Assembly: GCA_943788115.1 (NCBI GenBank)
Contig: CALSPA010000014.1
Span: 1 to 64,000, forward strand
Direction of reading: 5' to 3'
Length of the DNA stretch: 64,000 nucleotides
Origin: an uncultured Flavobacteriales bacterium
GTDB taxonomy: Bacteria; Bacteroidota; Bacteroidia; Flavobacteriales_D; Parvicellaceae
Part shown: in pieces, positions 29,271-39,046 of the stretch
Numbering within the stretch: the stretch's first letter is position 1
Layout of the letters: every line of letters starts with the position of its first letter
Translations under genes and position numbers: made by a program
The notes under the pieces: generated by a model
Database searches by the model: none
Told to the model about the DNA's origin: nothing
What the model saw: the letters and a program-made list of their open reading frames with translations, nothing else

Positions 29271-30110
29271 AATACTATTTAATTTAATGCACTCTTGAGC
29301 TTCTTTGATGTCATGTACTCTCAATATTTTAGCTCCATTTTCTAATGCTAACATGTTTAAAGCGGTTGTTCCGTTTATTGATTCTATAGAATTGGTTTTC
29401 AATGATTTATATATCATAGATTTTCTGCTTAGTCCTACTAGTATAGGTTTGTTTAGAACACTGAGTTCATTTAAATCTTTAAGTAATGTAAAGTTGTGAT
29501 TTATGTTTTTTCCAAATCCAAAACCAGGATCAATTATAACATCCTTAATTCCGTTTAGATTGAGTTGCTGAATCTTTAAAGAAAAATACAATATTAACTC
29601 TTCAATAATATTTTCGTATTGCGGATTTTTCTGCATATTTGATGGATTTCCTTTCATGTGCATTAATATATATGGAACATTAAATTCTCTAATTATATTA
29701 AATAATTTTTTGTCCATCTCCCATGCGGAAATATCATTAATTAGGGAAGCTCCTTCATTTAATGCTGCTCTTGCAACTTCATGTCGAAATGTATCAACTG
29801 AAATAACAGCTTCAGGAATTCTTTTGTTAATGCTTTTTATTGTTGGAATAATTCTGTCAATTTCTGTTTTTGAGTCTATATTTTTTGCGCCTGGTTTAGA
29901 TGAATAGCCACCAATATCTAAGAAAGTAGCTCCATCGCTCATGTGTTTTTCTGCTAATTCTGTTGCTTTCTTTACAGAATTGTTTATGCCACCATCGTAA
30001 AAAGAATCAGGTGTGGCATTAATAATGCCCATGGTTTTTGGTGTAGACAAATTGATAAGTTTACCTTTGCAATTAATTAAGAATTTTGATTTGAAATAAT
30101 TATCTTTCAC
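29256..30110 (-). CDS. folP: dihydropteroate synthase
   Basis: A folate-pathway enzyme joining 6-hydroxymethyl-dihydropterin pyrophosphate with p-aminobenzoate; target of sulfonamides. The 284 residues form the expected TIM barrel with GIINATPDSFYDGG, DIGGYSSKPG, the SVDTFR strand, DPGFGFGK and a late GLSRKSM motif. All signature loops are complete. It is divergent from the DUF1599 gene with 23 bp between start codons, so the promoters must overlap. Confidence 0.96.
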   Translation of the reverse strand: MKDNYFKSKFLINCKGKLINLSTPKTMGIINATPDSFYDGGINNSVKKATELAEKHMSDGATFLDIGGYSSKPGAKNIDSKTEIDRIIPTIKSINKRIPEAVISVDTFRHEVARAALNEGASLINDISAWEMDKKLFNIIREFNVPYILMHMKGNPSNMQKNPQYENIIEELILYFSLKIQQLNLNGIKDVIIDPGFGFGKNINHNFTLLKDLNELSVLNKPILVGLSRKSMIYKSLKTNSIESINGTTALNMLALENGAKILRVHDIKEAQECIKLNSILPFK

Positions 30111-30133
30111 CCTTGTTAATTTGAAATTGATAA

Positions 30134-30721
30134 ATGAAACTTACAATAGAACAATATAATTTTGCCATAGACAAATGTAAAGACATTTTTAAGAAGAAAA
30201 CTATAGATTATGGAACAGCTTGGAGAATACTAAGAACAAGTTCCTTGACAGATCAAATTTTTATTAAAGCAAATAGAATTAGAACTATTCAAGAAAATGG
30301 TCAATCTAAAATTAATGAAGGTGTTGAAGATGAGTTTATTGGCATAATTAATTATTGTGTAATGGCATTAATTCAGCTTCACTTAAAAGATGATAATCGT
30401 TTGGAGTTAAATTCTGATGAAACAGTTAGTTTATACATTGACTTCATAAATAATGCACGTACTTTAATGGAGCAGAAAAACCATGATTATGGTGAGGCTT
30501 GGCGAGACATGCGTGTTTCATCATTAACAGACTTAATTTTAATGAAAATTTTAAGAGTAAAACAGATAGAAAATAACAAAGGAAAGACGTTGATTTCAGA
30601 AGGTATTGATGCGAACTATTACGACATGCTTAACTATGCTGTTTTTGCTTTGATTCACCTTGAGATTCTTCTGAAGTTATACATCAACTTATTTTCACTA
30701 TTCACCTATGCTAATTTATAA
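30134..30721 (+). CDS. DUF1599 domain protein (tandem duplicated)
   Basis: A 195-residue cytoplasmic protein made of two copies of the DUF1599 module. The first has KKTIDYGTAWRILR with SSLTDQI, and the second KNHDYGEAWRDMR with SSLTDLI, about 100 residues apart. Each module ends in an ALIxL helix. It is usually found beside folP and a DoxX-like gene in Bacteroidota, as here. The biochemical role is unknown. The last 17 or so residues look unlike the family end, and a further indel here is possible because the next gene is badly damaged. Confidence 0.85.
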   Translation: MKLTIEQYNFAIDKCKDIFKKKTIDYGTAWRILRTSSLTDQIFIKANRIRTIQENGQSKINEGVEDEFIGIINYCVMALIQLHLKDDNRLELNSDETVSLYIDFINNARTLMEQKNHDYGEAWRDMRVSSLTDLILMKILRVKQIENNKGKTLISEGIDANYYDMLNYAVFALIHLEILLKLYINLFSLFTYANL

Positions 30722-30743
30722 ATAGAAGATTAATTGCACTACG

Positions 30744-31703
30744 ATGAACACGAAAACTACCTTTGTTTCACTTGGACTAATTAGAATTATTAATTTCATC
30801 TTCTTGTTTATTCTCTCTGCTGTTGCTAAGGTCTACCCTTCGTTATTTGGTGACCAGTATCCTTCGCCTTATTTTGCCATAACAACTTTTGAGGCGAAAC
30901 AGCTGGTCCCTTTAGGTTTTGATCAGTGCTATGGTGCCTACTTTTCAAGGTTACTGATTTCATTTGAATTTGCTCTAGGGTATTCTCATTCTTCTGCCTT
31001 TTTATTTAAAGCGAATTGTTATACCAGCTACAATTTTGTTGCTCAGTGTTTTTTGTGTTCACCTCTCTCTTTCTGTTTTCGGAATTATGGAAGGTGCTGC
31101 GAATTGTGGTTGCTTTGGTGAGCTCATTCCAATGTCTCCAACTTTGAGGCGCTTATTAAAAACTTATTGTCTATTGGGCTGTTGATTGGTGTTGATTTAA
31201 GCTAATTAAAAAGTGATCAGCCTAAACGCTTTTTTCATGTCTGAGTTCTTATTTATTTATGTTCTCTTGGCGCCTTGTTTTATGTTGCTCCTAATAAATC
31301 GTGTAACATTGATGTTAGCTAGCCCTAAAAGTTGGAAAGAGCATGTGGTGGGTGGGGAGAAAGCTCCTTTGCTTTTTTCGCTCCGGGCTGTGATCATTGT
31401 ATGGCTTCGGCTAGATCACTGGACTCTTTAATGTTGCTAAATCCAAGTTTCCCGAATACGTACATTATTTTCATGGATGAAGAACCCGATAAAATCCCTG
31501 CTTTTTTTGAATTTGCTGGTAGAGAGTTTTCTTACGAAGTCATGGATGTTGCTGAGTTTTGGAATGTTCTTGGTTTTGATAATGACACTCCAGGCGTTTA
31601 TTATTATATCGATGGTATTAAGAAAAGCTATTATCAGGGAATCAACGAAAATAGATTCCAGCCGAACTTATTGTTAAATGATATTAAAAGCGGCAATAAT
31701 TAA
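30744..31703 (+). pseudogene. MauE/DoxX-like membrane protein with thioredoxin-like domain (multiple frameshifts)
   Basis: Reading across several frames gives one protein of about 320 residues. The N-terminal part has hydrophobic helices (ILSAVAKVYPS, ISFEFALG) and the NCGCFGE motif typical of MauE/DoxX-type redox-associated membrane proteins. After another membrane segment (LIYLCSLGALFYVAPNKSC) comes a thioredoxin-like domain with a CDHC active-site motif near 31390, then KIPAFFEFAG and TPGVYYY. At least four indels lie between about 30980 and 31400. Start codon ATG at 30744. The family probably takes part in periplasmic thiol redox, by its two paired-cysteine motifs. Confidence 0.7.
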
Positions 31704-31719
31704 TTGTTAATTCCTTGTT

Positions 31720-33027
31720 TTGTTTAGATATATAATAAGAAAAATAGCATATGGTTTTTTTGTTCTCTTTGGAGTTGTAACTGTAATATTTATTCTTTTT
31801 AATATTAAACCAGGGGATCCAGCTTTGATGCTTGGTGGCCAGCATTCAACAAAAGAAATTGTTGAAACAATTCGGAAAGATTTAGGTTTAGACCTTCCTT
31901 TTCACAAAAGGTATGGATTTTACCTAAATGATTTATCTCCTGTTTCGATTCATAATGTAAAAGAAAAAGAAAGCATTATTTATTTGGATTCTTCTAAATA
32001 TTCAGCTGTTCAATTATTTAATGTGAGCTCTAATAAATCTATAGTTCTAAAATACCCATATTTAAGAAAGTCTTATCAAAATAAGAGAAGTGTAGCACAA
32101 ATTATAAGGGAAAAACTTCCAGATACTTTTGTCTTAGCTTTGTCAGCTATATTAATTGCAACTTTTTTAGGAATTACCTTTGGTGTAATTAGTGCAGTAA
32201 ACAAGGGGAAGTTTTTCGATAATATTTCTTTTATTGCTGCTGTTTCTGGAATGTCCGCACCTTCCTTTTTCATGGCTGCTATTATTTCTGTTGTTGGTGG
32301 ATATACCTGGTCTAATCAAATGGATTTACCTGTTTTACCTTTTGTTTTTTCATTACTGGCTATTATAATTGGTTTGTTATCCATTTTAATAAAAAGCAAT
32401 AAATTAATTAATCTTAAAACTATAGTTACTTGGTCGATAAAAGGATTCATAATAGGTTCAGGATGTTGGTTAGTATATATTGGCTTTTATAGCATTTTCA
32501 GCCTTTCTGATTGGCCAATTATAAGTTCTACATTTGCTTTTCCAGGTACAGGTTTAAATCCTAACGGATCTTTAGTTGAATTGAATGATTATACTGGTGA
32601 TGAAGAATATCATTGGGAGAACTTAATATTGCCTGCTATAACTTTGGGTATTCGACCATTAGCAATTGTTATTCAGTTGACTAGAAGTTCTTTACTTGAT
32701 GAATTGTCTCAAGACTATATAAGAACAGCAAGGTCTAAAGGCTTGTCAAAATATAAAGTAATTGTTAATCATGCGTTAATTAACTCATTAAACCCTGTAA
32801 TAACGGCTATTTCGGGCTGGTTTGCTTCTTTATTGGCAGGAGCAGTATTTGTAGAACAAATTTTTGATTGGAATGGCATAGGTCATGAGTTGGTATCTGC
32901 TTTAAAAAATGATGATTTTCCTTTAGTAATTGGGGTTACGATTGTTGTTGCTTGTTTTTTTGTGTTAATTAATATTATTGTTGACATTGTTTATGGATAT
33001 TTGGACCCTAGGGTTCGTTTAAATTAA
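31720..33027 (+). CDS. ABC transporter permease, OppB/DppB type
   Basis: A 435-residue inner-membrane permease of peptide/nickel-type ABC importers. The start has YIIRKIAYGFFVLFGVVT and FNIKPGDPALML, classic for OppB. The cytoplasmic EAA loop that contacts the ATPase is seen as DYIRTARSKGLSKYKV, and the protein ends VDIVYGYLDPRVRLN. It is longer than standard OppB because of an extra hydrophobic insertion at about residues 200-265. The first usable codon is TTG at 31720; a lost ATG upstream is possible since the preceding gene has indels. No partner permease, ATPase or binding protein is next to it. Confidence 0.88.
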   Translation: MFRYIIRKIAYGFFVLFGVVTVIFILFNIKPGDPALMLGGQHSTKEIVETIRKDLGLDLPFHKRYGFYLNDLSPVSIHNVKEKESIIYLDSSKYSAVQLFNVSSNKSIVLKYPYLRKSYQNKRSVAQIIREKLPDTFVLALSAILIATFLGITFGVISAVNKGKFFDNISFIAAVSGMSAPSFFMAAIISVVGGYTWSNQMDLPVLPFVFSLLAIIIGLLSILIKSNKLINLKTIVTWSIKGFIIGSGCWLVYIGFYSIFSLSDWPIISSTFAFPGTGLNPNGSLVELNDYTGDEEYHWENLILPAITLGIRPLAIVIQLTRSSLLDELSQDYIRTARSKGLSKYKVIVNHALINSLNPVITAISGWFASLLAGAVFVEQIFDWNGIGHELVSALKNDDFPLVIGVTIVVACFFVLINIIVDIVYGYLDPRVRLN

Positions 33028-33036
33028 TTTTATAAA

Positions 33037-33780
33037 ATGAAAGTTGTTGCCGGAAATTGGAAAATGAATATGAATTATAAAGATGCGTTTGCTTTATTTC
33101 ATTCATTAAACAATAGATTAAATAATAATGAGGTGGAAGTGATTTTATGCCCACCCTCAATTTATCTTTCTGAATTTTCAAATAAATTGAAAAACGTTAA
33201 ACTAGCTGCTCAAAATGTTTCTAGTTTTGAATCTGGTGCTTATACAGGAGAAATTTCAGCACAAATGCTTAAAAGTATTGATGTAGATTATTGTCTTGTT
33301 GGCCATTCAGAAAGAAGAGCTCTGTTTAGTGATTCTAGCGAAGTTATTAATACTAAAATACATTTATTACTTGAAAATGAAATTTCTCCTATTTTCTGTT
33401 GTGGTGAATCTTTATCAGATAGAGAAAGTGGTATTCAAAATGAAATAATTCATAATCAACTTGAATCGGGTCTTAATGGTATAGATTTATCTCAGTTAAA
33501 AAATTGCATTATTGCATATGAACCTGTTTGGGCAATAGGAACGGGTTTAACAGCTAGCTCAGATCAAGCTCAAGAAATGCATTTTTTTATAAGAAATTAT
33601 TTAAAAACAAGATTTAAAATTGAAAATGACATTGCAAGCCAAATTCCAATTTTATACGGTGGTAGCTGCAATGCTAAAAATGCATCTGATATATTTAGTA
33701 AAAATGATGTGAATGGAGGTTTAATTGGAGGAGCTGCTTTAAAGGAAGATACTTTTTCGTCAATTATACAATCATTTTAA
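33037..33780 (+). CDS. tpiA: triosephosphate isomerase
   Basis: Glycolytic enzyme interconverting dihydroxyacetone phosphate and glyceraldehyde 3-phosphate. The 247 residues show AGNWKMN with the catalytic lysine, the electrophile histidine in VGHSERR, the catalytic glutamate in YEPVWAIGTG and the phosphate-gripping YGGS and GGAAL loops. Standard length and complete. The following prmA begins at the very next base after the tpiA stop, so the two are translated from one message. Confidence 0.97.
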   Translation: MKVVAGNWKMNMNYKDAFALFHSLNNRLNNNEVEVILCPPSIYLSEFSNKLKNVKLAAQNVSSFESGAYTGEISAQMLKSIDVDYCLVGHSERRALFSDSSEVINTKIHLLLENEISPIFCCGESLSDRESGIQNEIIHNQLESGLNGIDLSQLKNCIIAYEPVWAIGTGLTASSDQAQEMHFFIRNYLKTRFKIENDIASQIPILYGGSCNAKNASDIFSKNDVNGGLIGGAALKEDTFSSIIQSF

Positions 33781-34602
33781 ATGAATTATATTGAGCTAAG
33801 TATAAAATTTGAAAGTTCTTTTTTACATAAAGATGTCTTGATTTTTAATTTAGCTGAAATTGGTTTTGAGTCTTTCCAAGAATTAGAAAACGAATTGAAA
33901 GCTTTTGTTCCAGAAGACTTATACAACCAAAACAGCATAAATACTATTAAAATTTTATGTGGATCATCGACCAAAACAGATGTTATTTTTCATGAGTCCA
34001 AAAACTGGAATAAGGAATGGGAGTCAAATTTCAGCCCAATAGAAGTTAACGACAAATGCATTATTAGAACATCTTTTCATGAAAATAAAAATTATCAATT
34101 CGATGTTGTTATTAATCCTGCAATGACATTTGGAACAGGACATCATGAAACAACTTTGTTAATGGCCCAAGCATTATTTAAGGAAACTATTACTAAAGCA
34201 AATGTTCTAGATATGGGGACAGGAACTGGAGTATTGGCTATAATTTGTTCTAAATTAAACGCTAAAAATATTCTGGCAATTGATATAGATCCAATAGCTG
34301 TTCAAAACACAAATGATAATTTGCTTTTGAATAGAATAGATGATGTAAAAGTCAAAGAAGGTGATTCATCTTTAATAGAGCTAAATGAATACGATTTTGT
34401 ACTTGCTAATATTAATAAAAATATTTTATTAGCTGATTTATCTACATATTCAAATAGTCTAAGAAAAGGTGGTAAGTTAATGATGTCAGGTTTTTTTAAC
34501 ATTGATAATGAAGAGATTTTAAGTGAAGCATCAAAAAATGGTTTAAATTTTGTTGAGTCTAAAGAATTAAATAAATGGAGTTTGCTAATTTTAAGTAAGT
34601 AA
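33781..34602 (+). CDS. prmA: ribosomal protein L11 methyltransferase
   Basis: Trimethylates lysines and the N-terminus of ribosomal protein L11 using S-adenosylmethionine. The 273 residues show an N-terminal substrate domain, the motif MTFGTGHHETT, the SAM-binding loop DMGTGTGVLAI, the acidic DIDPIAV turn, and LANINKNIL for catalysis. A good match to short Bacteroidota PrmA. No gap after tpiA, 6 bp before the giant gene downstream. Confidence 0.95.
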   Translation: MNYIELSIKFESSFLHKDVLIFNLAEIGFESFQELENELKAFVPEDLYNQNSINTIKILCGSSTKTDVIFHESKNWNKEWESNFSPIEVNDKCIIRTSFHENKNYQFDVVINPAMTFGTGHHETTLLMAQALFKETITKANVLDMGTGTGVLAIICSKLNAKNILAIDIDPIAVQNTNDNLLLNRIDDVKVKEGDSSLIELNEYDFVLANINKNILLADLSTYSNSLRKGGKLMMSGFFNIDNEEILSEASKNGLNFVESKELNKWSLLILSK

Positions 34603-34608
34603 TGTTAT

Positions 34609-37600
34609 ATGAATAAATTTTCAATTATTGTCATATTGGTTTTTTGTAGCTTTTTTAATCTTAATGCTCAAATAATGTCTTTTTCTTCAGAACCAGAAAA
34701 ATACTTAAAAGAAGTTCAATCTTATCTTGGTGTTGTTAATAAAGTTGATGCCAAACAATTTGCTAAAGAATTTGAGCCAATATGGTTAGGTAATAATTTT
34801 TCTGCAGATCAAAGAGCTCAAATATATAGCACATCAAATTTGATGGCTCAAAAAAGATTAAAAGCGTATCCTGATTTTAGAAATTATCTAGATGCTGTGA
34901 AGAATTTCGCTGTTTCTGGAAGAGATGAGCAAGATTTCAATCAATGGCACGAAACCATTAATAAGGTAATGGGTGGAAGAGAAAAGAAACGAATTGCTAA
35001 ATATATTGAAACCTGTTCTAATCTTTTTTCTGACAATACTGTTTTTAAATCTTCCTCTACAACATGGAAGGCTAATTCAAGTAATTATACTTTCAAGTTT
35101 ACAAAAGAACCTGTTATTGAATTTGGAGAGACAAATTTGCGGTGTTATTCTAAAAGGGATAGCTCGGTAATTTATAAAACTTCAGGATTATTTTACCCAC
35201 TTACAAATAAATGGGTGGGAACAGGTGGTGTTGTAACTTGGGAAAGAGCTGGCCTTTCAAAAGATACTGTCTATGCAGAGTTAAGTAAATATTATATTTC
35301 TCTTAAAACAGCTGGCTTTGTCTGTGATTCGACTAAATATCATAGTAGGTATTTTCAGGCTCCTATTCTTGGTAAACTTTCTGAAAAAGTTTTGTCCAAC
35401 CTTGGTGAAAACAAGGTTAAATATCCAAGTTTTGAATCCTATGATAAACGATTAGTTATTAAAAATATTTTTGAAAATGTTGATTACGATGGTGGTTTTA
35501 CAATAAGAGGAAAAAATCTACAAGGTTCTGGAACAATAGATAACCTAGCAAGATTGATTTTTAGATATAAAAACGAAGATTTTTTAGTGGTTGAGTCAAT
35601 TAATTTTACAATCAATGATGATCTTGTTTCTTCAGAAAAATCTAAAATTAAAATTTACATTGATAAAGATTCTATAATTCACCCAGGAACTCAGTTTAAA
35701 TACGTTAACAAAAATGGAAAAGTAACAATAATCAGAGGTGGGTCTGGTATATCAGATTCTCCTTTTTATAATAGCTATCATCAACTAGATATGTACACAG
35801 AGGCAATTTATTGGAATATAGGTGACCCTGTTTTGAATTTCGCTCCTCTATTTGGAAGTACAGATATTAGTGCTCATTTTGATTCATTTGATTTCTTTGA
35901 CAAAAATATTTACGACCAATTAACAGGAATGGGTTTAAATCCTTTAGTTCAAATAAATAATTTTTCTAACCAATACGGAAGCACAACTTTTCCTGTAGCA
36001 GATCTAGCTTCTTTTATGCGAAGCACAAAGTCCGATCTAGAATTTATGCTTTTTAACCTTACTACGAAAGGTTTTGTGGATTTTGATGTTGACAGACAGT
36101 TAGTTACAATAAAAACTAAACTTTATAATTATATCGAATCTAGAAAAGGCGAGAGAGATTTTGATGTTATTGTTATAAATTCTGACAATAAAAAAAATGC
36201 TCAACTCAACCTGCTTTCACTTGACTTAACCATTAATGGAGTGAAAAAAATAGCTTTAAGTAATGCTCAGTTTGTAAGAATATATCCAGATAAGGAAGTT
36301 ATAACTGTAAAGAAAAATAGAGATATGGTTTTTTCTGGTATTATTAACTCAGGAAGAACAGAATATTTTGGTAACGAGTTTTCTTTTAATTACGATGAAT
36401 TTAAAATTAATTTAATTCAATGTGATTCTATGCGTTTAAGAGCCATAAATGAAGAATCTAGTGGCGGTAATCAAATTCGATTATTATCAACTATTGAAAA
36501 CTTGAAGGGTGATATTTTAATTGATTTGCCAACCAATAAATGTGGTCTTGATACTTCTAGTCATGATTATCCGCTTTTAAGTACAACTGAAAAGTCTTAT
36601 GTCTATTATGATAAATCTACAATTCAAGGCGGGTTATACAAAAGGGACAGTTTTCTTTTTATTATTGAACCTTTTAACATGGATAGCTTAGATGATTTTA
36701 CAAATGATGGTATTAATTTCCCAGGTTTATTTAAGTCTGCTGGTATATTTCCTGATTTCGAAGAAGTGTTGACTCTTCAAGAAGATTATTCTTTGGGTTT
36801 CAAAAGAGAAACTCCATCCGATGGATTTAATATTTATGGTGTTATAGCTAATTATAACAATAAAATTAAACTCTCAAACAAAGGGTTGCAGGGTGAAGGA
36901 TCCATTAGTTATTTAACTTCTATCGCAGAATCTGAAGAAATAACATTTTATCCCGATTCAGTTACAGCAATTGCTCATAATTACACCAACCAACCCAATG
37001 AAATTGATCCTGTAGTCCCATTAGTAAGAGGTAAAGACTGTTTTGTTTCTTATGTCCCAAAAAAAGAAGTTCTTTATGCTTCCAGTAATAAGGATGACAT
37101 TGTGTTTTTTGAAAATGAGGATGCTACTTTACATGGTCGTTTAGCTTTAAGGCCTAACGGAATGACAGGAGAAGGGCTAATGTACTTTGGAAAAGGAGAA
37201 ATGCTATCTTATACTTATAAATATCTTCTAAATGCAATTAATGCCGACACTTCCGAATTTAAATTAAATACAATGGAAGAGCAGGTTAAGGAAATGGCAT
37301 TTAAAACCGAAAATGTTAATGCTCATGTCGATTTCACTACAAGAAAAGGTGAGTTTAAATCTAATTCAGGTGAAAGTTTTGTTGAATTTCCAGATAATCA
37401 ATACATCTGTTACATGGACCAATTTAACTGGTACATGGATAATGATGACTTAGAAATGGAATCTAGATCTGCAGGAGACATTAACATAGATACTGATTTA
37501 GACTTATCTGGTTCGAATTTTTTCTCAATTCATCCAGATCAAGATTCTTTGAACTTTAAATCTCCAAAAGCAAGGTTTGATATTAAGAAAAAAAGAATTA

Positions 37601-39039
37601 CTTGTGATAGAGTTCAATTTGTTACCGTTGCAGATGCTCAAGTTTTTCCAGATTCTAACCGTTTGATAATTAAAAAGAGAGCAAAAATTAAAACACTTAA
37701 TAATGCAAAAATTGTTGCTAATTACATTACCAAATACCATGAAATATATGATGCTAAGGTAGATATTAAGGCAAGAAGAGATTATGTTGCCTCAGGAACT
37801 CTTGACTATACTGATGAAAATGATAAGAAACAACCAATTTATTTTTCATACATTCATCCTGATACAAGTTTTACAACTACGGCAAAAGGTTCTATTAAAG
37901 AAGATGTTGAGTTTACGTTAAGTCCGTATTTCGAATATCATGGAGATGTTGAAATGTATGCTTCTGTCAAAAACTTATCGTTTAAAGGGGAAACTAGGAT
38001 TGTTCATTCTTGTGAAAATATTCAAAGAAGTTGGATCAAATTTGATGGTGCTGTAGATCCTAATGAAGTTTATATTCCTATTGATACTGTGTTAGTAGAT
38101 ACTGAAGGAGATGTTATTGGAACTGGAATAATTTTAAATAATACAGATTCTATTTCATTATACACTACTTTTTTGTCAAAGAAATTAAATGCTAAACATT
38201 TAGATATTATTTCTTCATTTGGATTTATCTATTTCAATAAGAAGGAAAATGAATACCAAATCTCAAACAAGGAAAAGCTGGCTGAAAGATCGCTTCCAGG
38301 AAATTTCATTTCTTTAAATATTAATAATTGTAAAATAGAAGGAGCAGGTCAATTTGATTTTGGTAGTGATTTAGGTCAAGTTGTGGTTAAACCAGTTGGT
38401 GAAATAAAGTATAACCCTGCAATGTTTTCAACAGATATTAAATCTTCATTAATGGTTAATTTTCCATTCAGTGAAGATGCGTTTAATAAGTTAGCTAAAG
38501 AGCTTAATGAAAAACCAAATTTAAGAACCATTGATTTAATTAATTCAACCTATGAATATTCTTTAAGAGAATTAGTTGGACTAAAGCAAGCTGATAAAAT
38601 GATTTCCGACCTCACTATTCAAGGAAAGGTAAAGAAATTTCCAGAAAGTTTAGAAACCTCTTTTTACTTTGGAGACATTAGATTTAGATGGGATTTCAAT
38701 AAAAAAGCATACGTCTCATATGGTGATATTGGAATAGCTAATATTAAAAATAAACAAGTAATGAGGTATGTCAAAGGAAAGGTCGTTATTTTTAAACGAG
38801 TAACTGGAGATGAAATTTCCATTTATCTTGAACCAGAAGATGATGAGTACTATTTCTTTAATTATAAAAGAGGCTTAATGCAGGTTTTTACTAGTAATGA
38901 AGAATTTAATACTATCATTTTAGAAACAAAAAAGGATGATACTAAGTTTAAAGGGGGTAAAGAAGTTGAAGATTATCAATTTATGATGGGTTCTAAAACA
39001 TTTGTGACTGCTTTTAGACGATCATTTTTTGAACAATAA
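34609..39039 (+). CDS. giant exported protein of unknown function (1,476 aa)
   Basis: I cannot assign a known family. A signal peptide (MNKFSIIVILVF..., cleaved near NAQ) directs it out of the cytoplasm. After a helical first 150 residues the rest is dominated by alternating beta strands. Several segments look like loosely repeated modules of the type 'G-[EI]-G-x-[LI]-x-[YF]' (for example near 35520, 36890 and 37160), and there are no membrane helices. The YICYMDQFNWYMD block near residue 930 and the YHEIYDAKVDIKARRDY block near residue 1043 are striking enough to serve as family markers. The strand-rich style recalls OstA-like or beta-solenoid envelope proteins, but that is an impression. 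It starts 6 bp after prmA and precedes plsY by 7 bp, so it is co-transcribed with housekeeping genes. Confidence 0.75.
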   Translation: MNKFSIIVILVFCSFFNLNAQIMSFSSEPEKYLKEVQSYLGVVNKVDAKQFAKEFEPIWLGNNFSADQRAQIYSTSNLMAQKRLKAYPDFRNYLDAVKNFAVSGRDEQDFNQWHETINKVMGGREKKRIAKYIETCSNLFSDNTVFKSSSTTWKANSSNYTFKFTKEPVIEFGETNLRCYSKRDSSVIYKTSGLFYPLTNKWVGTGGVVTWERAGLSKDTVYAELSKYYISLKTAGFVCDSTKYHSRYFQAPILGKLSEKVLSNLGENKVKYPSFESYDKRLVIKNIFENVDYDGGFTIRGKNLQGSGTIDNLARLIFRYKNEDFLVVESINFTINDDLVSSEKSKIKIYIDKDSIIHPGTQFKYVNKNGKVTIIRGGSGISDSPFYNSYHQLDMYTEAIYWNIGDPVLNFAPLFGSTDISAHFDSFDFFDKNIYDQLTGMGLNPLVQINNFSNQYGSTTFPVADLASFMRSTKSDLEFMLFNLTTKGFVDFDVDRQLVTIKTKLYNYIESRKGERDFDVIVINSDNKKNAQLNLLSLDLTINGVKKIALSNAQFVRIYPDKEVITVKKNRDMVFSGIINSGRTEYFGNEFSFNYDEFKINLIQCDSMRLRAINEESSGGNQIRLLSTIENLKGDILIDLPTNKCGLDTSSHDYPLLSTTEKSYVYYDKSTIQGGLYKRDSFLFIIEPFNMDSLDDFTNDGINFPGLFKSAGIFPDFEEVLTLQEDYSLGFKRETPSDGFNIYGVIANYNNKIKLSNKGLQGEGSISYLTSIAESEEITFYPDSVTAIAHNYTNQPNEIDPVVPLVRGKDCFVSYVPKKEVLYASSNKDDIVFFENEDATLHGRLALRPNGMTGEGLMYFGKGEMLSYTYKYLLNAINADTSEFKLNTMEEQVKEMAFKTENVNAHVDFTTRKGEFKSNSGESFVEFPDNQYICYMDQFNWYMDNDDLEMESRSAGDINIDTDLDLSGSNFFSIHPDQDSLNFKSPKARFDIKKKRITCDRVQFVTVADAQVFPDSNRLIIKKRAKIKTLNNAKIVANYITKYHEIYDAKVDIKARRDYVASGTLDYTDENDKKQPIYFSYIHPDTSFTTTAKGSIKEDVEFTLSPYFEYHGDVEMYASVKNLSFKGETRIVHSCENIQRSWIKFDGAVDPNEVYIPIDTVLVDTEGDVIGTGIILNNTDSISLYTTFLSKKLNAKHLDIISSFGFIYFNKKENEYQISNKEKLAERSLPGNFISLNINNCKIEGAGQFDFGSDLGQVVVKPVGEIKYNPAMFSTDIKSSLMVNFPFSEDAFNKLAKELNEKPNLRTIDLINSTYEYSLRELVGLKQADKMISDLTIQGKVKKFPESLETSFYFGDIRFRWDFNKKAYVSYGDIGIANIKNKQVMRYVKGKVVIFKRVTGDEISIYLEPEDDEYYFFNYKRGLMQVFTSNEEFNTIILETKKDDTKFKGGKEVEDYQFMMGSKTFVTAFRRSFFEQ

Positions 39040-39046
39040 TTGTTAA

